From Solen grandis (lineage: Eukaryota > Mollusca > Bivalvia > Adapedonta > Solenidae), in assembly GCA_021229015.1 (NCBI GenBank), contig CM037777.1, positions 69,168,840 to 69,232,839 of the forward strand: a stretch of 64,000 nucleotides of DNA. Reading direction: 5' to 3'. The stretch's first letter is position 1; each line of letters starts with the position of its first letter. Position numbers and translations under genes: made by a program. Shown here piece by piece: positions 34,201 to 45,620 of this stretch. The notes under the pieces are model-generated. The model had not been told where the DNA came from, ran no database searches, and saw nothing but the letters and a program-made list of their open reading frames with translations.

Positions 34201-34660
34201 GTGTGCGGTGCCGTATAAAGTTTTGCAGGGGCTATACGCATTACTGACTGTTTGCGATGTCGTATGAAGTTTTGCAGGGGCTATACGCATTACTTACCGT
34301 GTGCGGTTCTGTATGAAGATTTTTGGAGACTTTACACATTAATGACCGTGTGCGGTGCCGTATGAAGGTTTGTAGAGGCTATACCTATTTGTGACCTTGT
34401 GCGGTGTCGTATGAAAGTTTGTATTGGCTATACCCATTTCTGACTTTACGGTGCCGTATGATGGTTTGTAGAGGCTATACCCATTACCGACATTGTCTTG
34501 TTCCGTATGAAGTTTTGTAGAGGCTATACCCATTAATGACCGTGTGTTGTGCCGTATGAAAGGTTGTAGGGGCTATACCCATTACTGACTGTGTGTTGTG
34601 CCGTATGATGGTTTGTAGGGGCTATACCCATTACTGACTGTGTGTTGTGCCATTTGAAGT
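31280..34660. repeat. 49-bp satellite, about 69 copies
   Basis: The unit contains TATGAAGCTATGTAGAGGC, TATACCCATTACTGACC and GTGTGCGATGCC. Copies between about 31440 and 33080 are close to identical. From about 33080 to 34660 units are much more diverged (AAGGTTTGTAGAGG, GTGCGGTGCCG), with length changes and missing parts. The first few copies are also diverged. Confidence 0.95.
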
Positions 34661-35846
34661 TTTGTATATATCCAATATAGCCTTATCCACTCGAAGAAAG
34701 ATAAAAGATTTTTTTCATTTGATATACAGTCAACAAATATAAAGAAATAAGGAACAACAACAACAGTGTGACAAGATTGTTTTGCCGAGTATAGATATTC
34801 TTTTTAAAGGGTAGATCTATATCAAGTTATTTCCAAACCTTCGTTTTTGACTATTACATATCTTAAAAGATTTACCTTATATCATGAAAGTAAGAACAAA
34901 GGGGAGAAACGTTGTGCTGTTGTTGTTGACTCTAACAGTTCTTTATTGTCGTCAGTTCAAACTAACGAGTTTTATCAATAAAACAATCTCCATACAATAA
35001 CTCACTGTTTGTAAATATCAAATTCAGTGTATAACTTTTATTTAACCTAATGACTTCGTTATGAAGAAGTTGCAATGCAGTAATCACGTACAGTAGTCAC
35101 AAGTTTATGCACCTCTTTTACTTGTATTTTAAAATAATTTTTAACCCGTGTTTGCTGTGATTTGGAAAAAGGGTAAACATTGCTTTGTTTTCATATTTGT
35201 TAACCTTTTTGACCGATTTTCATTAAAGTACGGACTGTATTATGAGCAGTGCTTTATTGACTGACACACTTTACCATCGGAGCAGCAGACGACCTCGATC
35301 TGGCTGGTTTCCGATTTCCTGTGCCGATCCTGGGGATGTTTGCAGAAGCTTCTGTCATCAGCCAATGGAACCTGGATCGTTTCATTCATTGAAATCGATT
35401 TTGGAAACCGGGGATGGTAAAGTCATTCACAGAATCCATTATCACGTGATCCGACGGCGGAGGCGAAAATTCCATTGATAATACTAATTTGATTTCGAAG
35501 AAATACGGAAGGACCTAACTGCCAACATGGCTGTGTGTGTTTATTGTTATTATTCAATGATTGCCTCTGAATTTGTAGAAGGTGCATAATCTTTTAAGTT
35601 TGATCATGGTTCTGTACATGACACATGCAGCTGTGTTTTGAAACCCATCTAGGTTACCGTGATCCTAGACTTCCGGTATGAGATATGGTGTCTGCTAGAC
35701 TTGTCATAAGTCTGATAATTAAACTGTATAGATTTAAATTGCTTTCACTGCAGTAACCTCTACTTTCTCTGACTGTATTCTCGAATTTACCAACTATAAA
35801 TCATTTTCAAATACTTAATCTTTGTGATGTGGCTAAGACTTATGTC
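34661..35846. other. Low-feature region
   Basis: Mostly AT-rich, with one higher-GC pocket at 35242-35475. Two overlapping plus-strand frames are open there (78 and about 43 residues). Neither gives a recognised domain and no convincing acceptor is seen, so no gene is called. Confidence 0.45.
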
Positions 35847-35948
35847 GTATCATTGCGTGTGCTTTAAATGGTTGTGGTATCATGACATGGTATCATTAAG
35901 TAGTATAATGGGAATGCTATCATGGGTGTGGTATAATGAGTATGGTAT

Positions 35949-36106
<158 letters not shown>

Positions 36107-36202
36107 TTTTGGTATGGTTTAAAATTGAGGTGTCATGGGGCGTGGTATCATGCGGTGTGGTTTTATGTATGTGGTAGTATGGTTTTTGTATCATAGGAGT
36201 TG

Positions 36203-36518
36203 TTCGTTTGTTTGTTTGACGGGTTTAACGTCCCACCGACAGTATTTCAGTCATTTAGAGACGATGTCTACTTGAGACAGGTATAGTGCTGCCACACTGC
36301 AGTATCACGCCATAGACATGTGGCATGATACCACACCCAGTCACATTATCCTGGCACCGGGCCAACCAGTCCTGCAACTACCCTTATATGCTGAGCACAA
36401 AGCAGGGGAGCTATAACAGTACCATTTTTTACGACTTTGGTATGTCGCGGCCGGGGATCGAACCCACGACCTCCCGCTCCCGAGGCGGATGCCCTAACCA
36501 CTCGGCCACCGGGGACGG
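36203..36518 (-). mobile_element. SINE-A, best-preserved full-length copy
   Basis: Read on the minus strand: a tRNA-like head (36430-36516) with GTGGCCGAGTGGTTAGGGC as D arm and box A, and GGGTTCGATCCCC as T arm and box B. Then comes a body with GTGACTGGGTGTGGTATCAT and GATACTGCAGTGTGGCAGCA, and a tail of CGTTAAACCCGTCAAACAAAC. Flanks TCATAGGAGTTG and TCATGAGAATTG (9 of 12 identical) may be the target duplication, but the surrounding array is itself repetitive. No coding. Confidence 0.85.
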
Positions 36519-37867
36519 TCATGAGAATTGTATCATGGGTTGTGATAAAAATGGATGTTGTATCATGGGGAAGTATCATGCTCGTGTTATCATGGGGTGT
36601 TGTATTATAAGGTAGTATCATGGGTGTGGTATCATGGGTGTGGTTATGTTTCTGGTATCATGAGCGTGGTATCATTAGGATATCGTGGATATGGTATCAC
36701 GGGGTTGTCCCATTGGTGTGATATCATGTATGTTGTATCATAGGATAGTGTCATTGGCGTGTTAGATGGGTGGTATAGTGTACGTGTAATAATGAGGTTG
36801 TATCGTGGACGTGGGGGAATGGGGTGTGGTATAATGGTTGTGGTATCATGGGGTTGTTTATAATGGGTGTGGTATAATGGGGTGTGGTATAATGGGTGTG
36901 GTATCATGGGGTTGTGTATAATGGGTGTGGTATAATTTGGTGTGGTATAATGGGTGTGGTATCATGGGGTTGTGTATAATGGGTGTGGTATAATTGGGTG
37001 TGGTATCATGGTTGGTGTATTGGTGTATATGTGGATATGGGTGTGTTATCATCGGTGTGGTATCATGGGTTAATATCATGGGCGTGGTATCATAGGTGTG
37101 GTATAATCGGTGTGGTATCAGGGGTGTGTGTATAATAGGTGTGATATAATTGGTTTGGTATCATGGGGTTGTGTATAAAAGGTGTGGTATAATAGAATGT
37201 GTATAATGGGTGTGGTATAATTAGGTGTGGTATTATGGGTCATTATCATGGACGTGGTACCATAGGTGTGGTAAACTATAGATATAGTATCATGAGGTGG
37301 TATTGTGGGCATGGTATTGTGGGGTGTGGTATAATGGGTGTTGTATCATGGGTTATTATCATGGACGTGGTATCATAGGTGTGGTAAAAATATGGATTTG
37401 GTATCATGAGGTGGTATTGTGAGCGTGGTATTGTGGGGTGTGGTAAAATGTATATGGTATCATGAGGTGGTATCAAGGGTAAGGATTATGCCTCAGTCAG
37501 ATCTTGTTTCAGTGCTTGATTTCAAATACGCAAAGACTAAGCTCCTCATGTTAACACAGAAAATGCAAAATAAAACTAAAATATAAAGAAAAATATTGAA
37601 ATATATTCATTTATTTTCCGTATCTCCATACATTTGTCAATATTTTTATGTTATGTTATCAAACATGTTTACAAAACTGATAACAATAATATTTCATTTT
37701 ACCATATATATATCAAGGTCATTTGTAAATAAATGCATGAATATCATATTTATCAATAATCTGAAAATTTTGATAAATTCTTCGAAAACCGATATGACTC
37801 CCAGAAGAAAAGATGTCTTCATTTACTTAAAGCAACATTGTGAAAAATAACATTGTCAAATTGTTAC

Positions 37868-37980
37868 TGATCCCGCTGGCTGTGTGATTAGAGCGTCCAC
37901 GATATAACTGGTACTGGTACAGCTCCCTTGCTTTGCACTCAGCGTAAATAGGTAGTTCCATCACTGATGTTGGCTACTTG
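37868..37980 (+). mobile_element. SINE-A partial copy
   Basis: Degraded head (GTGTGATTAGAGCGTCCAC) and start of the body (CTCAGCGTAAATAGGTAGTT), cut short next to the full copy at 37988. Confidence 0.55.
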
Positions 37981-37987
37981 ACCAGTC

Positions 37988-38275
37988 CTAGAGTCTGAAC
38001 GGTTAGAGCGTCCGTTTGGAATCAGAAGGTCATAGGTTCGAACACTGGCCAAGGCTTACCAGGGTCATAAATAGTGGTACTAGTGTAGCGCCTTAGTGCT
38101 CAGCGTATAAGGGTAGTTCCAGGACTGGTTCACCTGATGTCAGGGAATTGTGACTGGGTATGGTATCATGCCATATGTCTACGGCGTGATACTAGTATGA
38201 CAGTAGTAGACATTGTAGACATCGTCACCAAATGACTGCAATACTGTCAGTGGGACGGTAAACCTAATAAATAAA
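37988..38275 (+). mobile_element. SINE-A copy, near full length
   Basis: Head with GGTTAGAGCGTCCGTTTGG and box B AGGTTCGAACACT. Body with GTGACTGGGTATGGTATCAT and TCTACGGCGTGATACTAG. Tail GGGACGGTAAACC(T)AATAAATAAAC. Confidence 0.8.
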
Positions 38276-38390
38276 CACACGTGAAATAACTAAATGAGGG
38301 GTATCTGTTGGAAAGCTTAAGATCATTACATATTAAACAATATGTTCCTTATGAGGCTTGAACTATCAACTGCTGATATATATTATTATT

Positions 38391-38567
38391 GCTGGTTCGC
38401 CCGGTGTAAGAATAATATGACTGGATAAGGTATCATGTCACTTGTTTACGGCGTGATACTGCAGTGTGGCAGCACTATATCTGCCTTAAGTAAGCATAGT
38501 CTCCAAATAACTGAAATAAAAAAAAATGTCGGCGGGGCGTAATACCAAATAAACAAACAAACAAAAC
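38391..38567 (+). mobile_element. SINE-A 3' part
   Basis: Starts GCTGGTTCGCCCGGTG, contains GTGATACTGCAGTGTGGCAG, and ends in (AAAC)n. The head is missing. Confidence 0.75.
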
Positions 38568-39881
38568 ATTTCATTCGAAAATGACAAGGGATGACACTTC
38601 GAAGCCACCATAGATCCAGATTGAGAAACAGTCCCAGACGTATTATATTGATCATGTGTGATGTGACTGGGCGCTCCTTTGTATTAGACCTAGCACAAAC
38701 AAATATTTGAATAAGTAATTGATCAGGCCAATGGTTGATTTTACAGTGATAGATTCTGACAATTAAACCATCGGGAGATTGTTGCTGGGATAGGAATTAA
38801 AGGATGATACAAACAATTGCAAAGCATTTTCTGTGGATAGAGATGCCCGGAGCAGTTTAAACAACGGTTATATGCGACAGATTGGTTACGTTAAGGACTG
38901 AATATACCGGTTTTTTTCTATATGCTTTAACTGGTAGCTGAACATGAATTGGTTCAAATTCCGTCAACAATACATAGCGCTAAGTAATACTCAAATACGT
39001 AACTCTGTAATTCAACATTTTTGTTTTAATAACAAAAATAATTACATTTTTCATTTCTCAACATATGTTTTTATTTCTTTACGTCGACGGGGGAAACGAT
39101 TTGTTTTTCAGGTTTACCAATAATTGTACATTACGGTCGCTTAAAAGGGCCAGGAAAGTTATTCTTTTTTCTTTCAGCGAGATCCCTGGTCTCGAGCCAG
39201 TGAACAAAACAATGGAGCATAACGTCTTACTGATGAAAGACGATGGACGGTCTGATTAAACATACAAATAGTTATAGGTGCGTAAAAGATCGGAACGGGT
39301 AACACACACACATACACACACAGGGTCACATGTGATACTCATACCTCACTTTTATGGTCTGTACCTCGTTTTGTATGTATTAATGCAAACCCTAACCCTG
39401 ACTGAAACACCGAAATATATAAATGGTACGAGGTTTCTACCTCACAAAGTGAGATAAACAATAGCGCGCGCACATAGATCTCTTGTCACATATTTATTAA
39501 AATCATATTGATAAGATACAGATGAAATCTAATAGCAAACGTCCTTGAACTGATGTGTTGATCAGCGAAATGAAGGTTATGATCAAGGTCAGACAGAAGA
39601 TATCAAAGTTACAAAGTTCAAATTCATCAAAAGTAGTTTATGTCTTTGTAACAGTTTCCTCTTGAAAGCTAAATTTCCATTTCTTGCACATTATCATGAT
39701 TCGGTAAGTTAAGAGCTATAGAATGATTTAAATATACATAATATTTATGTTAATATACCGACGCAAAAAACACGCGCCTATGACAAACAAGTACGCTAAA
39801 ATGACGAAGTGCTATCGCCGCCGACTTTAGGCTCCCTAAACTCAACCACCTCATGTCTTGATAATTAACGACACCCCCTAC
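38568..39881. other. Low-feature region
   Basis: No gene supported. It includes a short CA-rich run at 39302-39322. A 64-residue open frame at 39065-39259 has no recognised domain. Confidence 0.5.
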
Positions 39882-40010
39882 CTTGGGCATACATCTGTTT
39901 ATAAAATGTTTGCCGAAAATTAAAGCACAGTCAGCAAGCGATTCTATGAGCCGACGCAATGTCGCAAACACGCGGCTTAACATAGAGTCCGAAACCACCA
40001 ACACTGGGGT
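39882..40010 (-). CDS. Candidate phase-0 exon, possibly SGNH-hydrolase-like
   Basis: On the minus strand a 129-bp segment lies between TTACATTTCAG and a CCCAAG|GTAGGG donor. It translates without stop to 43 residues starting TPVLVVSDSMLSRVF and ending FINRCMPK. A hydrophobic strand followed by DSM is the look of block I of SGNH/GDSL hydrolases, although the usual G before DS is S here. The exact multiple of three and both splice signals favour an exon. There is no second exon in view, so this may be chance or a pseudogene remnant. Confidence 0.22.
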
Positions 40011-40685
40011 CTGAAATGTAACTTTTCAGACATGTTGTTACAACAGCCTGATTTACATAATTAATTGTTTATAATTAATGAGAGCGCTCCTATGATATTG
40101 ACTTCGTGCACAAGCATCTCTGGTTGTCTTGAAGGGATCAGCAAAGTTAGATACTTTAATGGTGTTTGGTCAGAAACAACACCTTTTGGGTCTCAGCATC
40201 TAGTGAGTCAGTCTGGAACAAATTTAGTTATTTCATTTACATGTATGATCTACATGTTCTTGAGTACCCTACCAGCGGACTGTCAAATATCAGGGATGAC
40301 ATTTTATAGGAATTAAGGTTGAATGTTATTTTTATGGAGTACCGGATGGGTTATGAATTAATTAATTAAGCAGTGTTTCTTGTAAACAGCGACGGAATTT
40401 ATTACTTTGTACTTAATACACACAGTATCTGTAGTTTTATTACTCAAAATTTTTTACCAACAAACAAGCAAAAATAATGTATTAAAGTTTATATCTTTCT
40501 CAGCAGCAAACCACAGCACAAAACTTTCCAAGTTAGTTTTCTTATGTACTAAACTCGATTGACACTGCTACAATAACGTATCACTCATTAAAATTAAATA
40601 TTAAACATGTGAAATGGGAAGTTACTTGTATATCGCATGGTGGTGGTTGGTATAATATGCTCACGTCTTTTTGACCCTGATTCGA

Positions 40686-40931
40686 CTTGACTTGACTTGA
40701 CTATTTGAGTTTACCGTCGCTTCGACAGTGTTACATCCATCTAATTATAGGTGGAGGAAGACCCCGAATGCACAGAGGCATCCGGGTAGAACCACCGACT
40801 TACCGCAAGCCAGATGGAAGGCTTCCTCACATGAAAATCCAAATGACCCTGCCGGGATTCGAACCCACGCGGTGAGGGGCTGAGTGAGTGTTAAAGTCAG
40901 TGAATTTACCATCTCGGCCACGGAGGCCCCC
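40686..40931 (-). mobile_element. SINE-B, complete copy with perfect 13-bp target duplication
   Basis: Read on the minus strand: a tRNA-Leu/Ser-like head (CCGTGGCCGAGATGGTAAA, box B GGTTCGAATCCC), a body with CATTCGGGGTCTTCCTCCAC, and a (CAAGT)n tail at 40686-40705. The 13-bp sequence GACCCTGATTCGA flanks it at 40673-40685 and 40932-40944 exactly, evidence of LINE-mediated insertion. A different family from SINE-A; a diverged relative is at 47315. Confidence 0.9.
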
Positions 40932-40949
40932 GACCCTGATTCGAACAAA

Positions 40950-40950
40950 A

Positions 40951-41016
<66 letters not shown>
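40950..41016. repeat. (TA)n microsatellite
   Basis: About 33 TA units directly after the SINE-B target duplication. Confidence 0.98.
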
Positions 41017-41019
<3 letters not shown>

Positions 41020-41617
41020 CTGGAGTCCAAACGTTATTAATATTATCGATTACTGCAGCCTTTGACCTAGTTTATTGAATCAGCAATCTTTATTTTCTTT
41101 ATAAACAAGATCACAAGACAGTCATTCATAAAACGCGCCGGCGCACCCATGATCACGTGACCAGATATTGTTTCGTTAATGTACCTGGCGGTATAAATTG
41201 CGTGTTATTTCCCTTCTGTCTGGATGACACAATAAACTCTCTTTCCAGGTATATGATTTTAGCTTAAATACGAGTTTACGGTATCCTGAACACGTAAGCA
41301 CCTCTAAATTGCAAGGAGGAAGTTAGAGTTGCGGGGCGAAGAATAATGGCTCAGTTATTTGCAGTACATTTAAATATTACATTTAGCCTTGCGATCAATA
41401 ATGTAATTACATAAATGGGTCTGTTATTTGGTACAATTATTGTTTGCAAATATTGCTGAGGCGATAAAGGATTGATGTTCCATTGATTGAATATTTTGAT
41501 GATGAAACTCCTCTGTTTAGGATTTTTAAAGATCCACCTGTAGAAAGCATTCACTCTCTGCCAATATTTCGGCAAAACTTCCCTTTTGTCAGGGAACAAA
41601 ACATGAATTTTAAGCCA
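41017..41617. other. Low-feature region
   Basis: No gene recognised. A purine-rich motif (CAAGGAGGAAG) and unique AT-rich sequence lead into the 30-bp array. Confidence 0.45.
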
Positions 41618-44600
41618 GTACATGATTAACAATTGTACAGTTGTCATATACATGATAAACGTTTGAACAGTCGCCATATACCGAATTAAGTTTTGTACAG
41701 TCACCATATACCTAATAAAACGTTTGTACAGTCGCCATATACCTAATTAACGTTTGTACAGTTGTGATATACATGATAAACGTTTGTACAGTCACCATAT
41801 ACCTAATAAAACGTTTGTACAGTCGTCATATACCTAATTAACGTTTGTACAGTCGCCATATACCTAATTAACGTTTGTACAGTCGCCATATACCTAATTA
41901 ACGTTTCTACAGTCGCCATATACCTAATTAACGTTTGTACAGTCGCCATATACTTAATTAACGTTTGTACAATCGCCATATAACTAATTAACGTTTGTAC
42001 AGTCGCCATATACCTAATTAAGGTTTGTAGAGTCGCCATATACATGATTAACATTTGAACTGTCCCCATATACCTAATAAACGTTTGTACAGTCGCCATA
42101 TACCTAATTAACGTTTGTACAGTCGCCATATACCTAATTAACGTTTGTACAGTCGCCATATACCCAATTAACGTTTGTACAGTCGCCATATACCTAATTA
42201 AGGTTTGTAGAGTCGCCATATACATGATTAACGTTTGTACAGTCCCCATATACCTAATAAACGTTTGCACAGTCGTCATATACCTAATAAACGTTTGCAC
42301 AGTCGTCATATACCCAATTAACGTTTGTACAGTCGCCATATACCTAATTAAGGTTTGTAGAGTCGCCATATACCTAATTAACGTTTGTACAGTCGCCATA
42401 TACCTAATAAACGTTTGCACAGTCGTCATATACCCAATTAACGTTTGTACAGTCGCCATATACTTACTTAACGTTTGTACAATCGCCATATAACTAATTA
42501 ACGTTTGTACAGTCGCCATATACCTAATTAAGGTTTGTAGAGTCGCCATATACATGATTAACATTTGAACTGTCCCCATATACCTAATAAACGTTTGTAC
42601 AGTCGCCATATACCTAATTAACGTTTGTACAGTCGCCATATACCTAATTAAGGTTTGTAGAGTCGCCATATACATGATTAACATTTGAACTGTCCCCATA
42701 TACCTAATAAACGTTTGCACAGTCGTCATATACCCAATTAACGTTTGTACAGTCGCCATATACCTAATTAAGGTTTGTACAGTCGCCATATACATGATTG
42801 ACATTTGAACTGTCCCCATATACCTAATTAACGTTTGTACAGTCCCCATATACCTAATTACGGTTTGTAGAGTCGCCATATACATGATTAACATTTGAAC
42901 TGTCCCCATATACCTAATTAACGTTTGTACAGTCCCCATATACCTAATTAACGTTTGTACAGTCGCCATATACATGATAAACATTTGAACTGTCCCCATA
43001 TACCCAATTAACGTTTGTACAGTCCCCATATACCTAATTAACGTTTGTACAGTCGCCATATACCAAATAAACGTTTGTACAGTCGCCATATACCTAATAA
43101 ACGTTTGTACAGTCGCCATATAACTTATAAACGTTTGCACAGTCGTCATATACCCAATTAACGTTTGTACATTCGCAATATACCGAATAAACGTTTGTAC
43201 AGTCGTCATATACCTAATAAACGTTTGTACAGTCCCCATATACCTAATTAACGTTTGTACAGTCGCCATATACAGGATAAACATTTGAACTGTCCCCATA
43301 TACCCAATTAACGTTTGTACATTCCCCATATACCTAATTAACGTTTGTACAGTCGTCATATACCTAATAAACGTTTGTACAGTCCCCATATACCTAATTA
43401 AGGTTTGTACAGTCCCCATATACCTAATTAACGTTTGCACAGTCGCCATATACCCAATTAACGTTTGTACAGTCGCCATATACCTAATTAAGGTTTGTAC
43501 AGTCGCCATATACCTAATTAAGGTCTGTACAGTCCCCATATACCTAATAAACGTTTGCACAGTCGCCATATACCCAATTAACGTTTGTACAGTCGCCATA
43601 TACCTAATTAAGGTTTGTAGAGTCGCCATATACATGATTAACATTTGAACTGTCCCCATATACCTAATTAACGTTTGTACAGTCGCCATATACCTAATTA
43701 ACGTTTGTACAGTCGTCATATACCTAATAAACGTTTGCACAGTCGTCATATACCTAATTAACGTTTGTACAGTCGTCATATACCTAATTAAGGTTTGTAC
43801 AGTCCCCATATACCTAATTAACGTTTGCACAGTCGTCATATACCCAATTAACGTTTGTACAGTCGCCATATAATTAATAAACGTTTGTACAGTCGCCATA
43901 TACATGATAAACATTTGAACTGTCCCCATATACCCAATTAACGTTTGTACAGTCGCCATATACCTAATAAACGTTTGTACAGTCGTCATATACCTAATAA
44001 ACGTTTGTACAGTCCCCATATACCTAATTAACGTTTGTACAGTCGCCATATACCTAATAAACGTTTGTACAGTCGTCATATACCTAATAAACGTTTGTAC
44101 AGTCGCCATATACCTAATAAACGTTTGTACAGTCGCCATATACCTAATAAACGTTTGTACAGTCGCCATATACCTAATAAACGTTTGAACTGTCCCCATA
44201 TACCTAATTAACGTTTGTACAGTCCCCATATACCTAATTAACGTTTGTACAGTCGTCATATACCTAATAAACGTTTGTACAGTCCCCATATACCTAATTA
44301 ACGTTTGTACAGTCGCCATATACATGATAAACATTTGAACTGTCCCCATATACCCAATTAACGTTTGTACATTCCCCATATACCTAATTAACGTTTGTAC
44401 AGTCGTCATATACCTAATAAACGTTTGTACAGTCGCCATATACCTAATAAACGTTTGTACAGTCGTCATATACCCAATTAACATTTGTACAGTCGCCATA
44501 TACCTAATTAAGGTTTGTACAGTCGCCATATACATGATTAACATTTGAACTGTCCCCATATACCTAATTAACGTTTGTACAGTCCCCATATACCTAATTA

Positions 44601-45129
44601 AGGTTTGTACAGTCGCCATATACATGATAAACTTTTGAACTGTCCCCATCTACCCAATTAACGTTTGTTCCGTTCGCCATATACATGATAAACTTTTGAA
44701 CAGTCCCCATATACCTAATTAACGTTTGTACAGTCGCCATATACCTAATTAACGTTTGTACAGTCGCCATATACCTAATAAACGTTTGTACAGTCGCCAT
44801 ATACCTAATAAACGTTTGCACAGTCGTCATATACCCAATTAACGTTTGTACAGTCGCCATATACCTAATAAACGTTTGTACAGTCGCCATATACCTAATA
44901 AACGTTTGCACAGTCGTCATATACCCAATTAACGTTTGTACAGTCGTCATATACCTAATTAAGGTTTGTACAGTCGCCATATACCCAATTAACGTTTGTA
45001 CAGTCGCCATATACCTAATTAAGGTTTGTACAGTCGCCATATACCCAATTAACGTTTGTACTGTCCCCATATACCTAATAAACGTTTGTACAGTCGCCAT
45101 ATACTTAATCAACGTTTGTACAGTCGTCT
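41618..45129. repeat. 30-bp satellite, about 117 copies
   Basis: The unit contains CGTTTGTACAGTCGCCATAT and ends ACCTAATTAA. From about 41811 to 44668 (about 95 units) there is no net insertion or deletion. On the minus strand this leaves a 948-codon frame open, repeating a decapeptide of the form M-A/G/T-T-V-Q-T-L/F-I-R-Y. A single extra base at about 44669 shifts it, after which a further frame of about 150 codons continues. Unit variants recur in blocks: units with AGGTTTGTAGAGTC are repeatedly followed by ACATGATTAACATTTGAAC, a higher-order pattern. Variation includes synonymous (GTA/GTG/GTT, ACG/ACC) and many non-synonymous changes, so coding is not shown. The 5' and 3' edges decay into single degenerate units. 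Confidence 0.95.
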
Positions 45130-45434
45130 CTTTCTTTTTTTCTAGTTACATTCTCATTCATATGTACATGTAATTGTTTATCCTCCGTCTTTCTATCCCT
45201 ATACCCTCACATTGCATATATAATATATCTGACTCGTCTTTGTTGTTTAAATCAGTGTTCCCCCACCGCTTAAATTTTCACCACAACTGTTAACAAAGGA
45301 ATCATCATTGTTATAATCATTGTATGCTGACGGGAACTCTCAATATATGTATAATTATATATATTTTTGTACATAACTCCATATTGCATTTTGTATGCCT
45401 GGGTGAAATAAAAGATTTGTTCTGTTCTGTTCTA
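45130..45434 (+). mobile_element. 5'-truncated LINE 3' end with (TTCTG)n tail
   Basis: About 300 bp of non-satellite sequence splits the 30-bp array, breaking the unit after CAGTCGTC and resuming at ATACATGATAAACG. It ends CTGGGTGAAATAAAAG then TTTGTTCTGTTCTGTTC. An AATAAA signal followed by a short tandem tail is typical of CR1/jockey-group LINE 3' ends. No ORF. Confidence 0.55.
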
Positions 45435-45620
45435 TACATGATAAACGTTTGTACAGTCGCCAATTACATGATTAACGTTTGTACAATCGCCATATTCGAT
45501 TGTACAATCACAATATACATAATAAACGTTGTTACAGTCGCTATATACACGATTAACATTTGTCAAGTCGCCTTATACATGATAAACGTTTTAACAGTCA
45601 CCATTTACATAATAAACGCT

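Noticed and set aside
31280..34660. CRISPR-like array
   Set aside because: The 49-bp units are head-to-tail without unique spacers, in a eukaryotic setting; it is a satellite.
35242..35478. 78-residue open frame in a higher-GC pocket
   Set aside because: Two different frames look equally protein-like, no splice acceptor or recognised domain, so coding cannot be supported.
36430..36516. tRNA-Ser-like gene
   Set aside because: It is the head of SINE-A; the body and tail of the SINE follow directly and the fold is imperfect.
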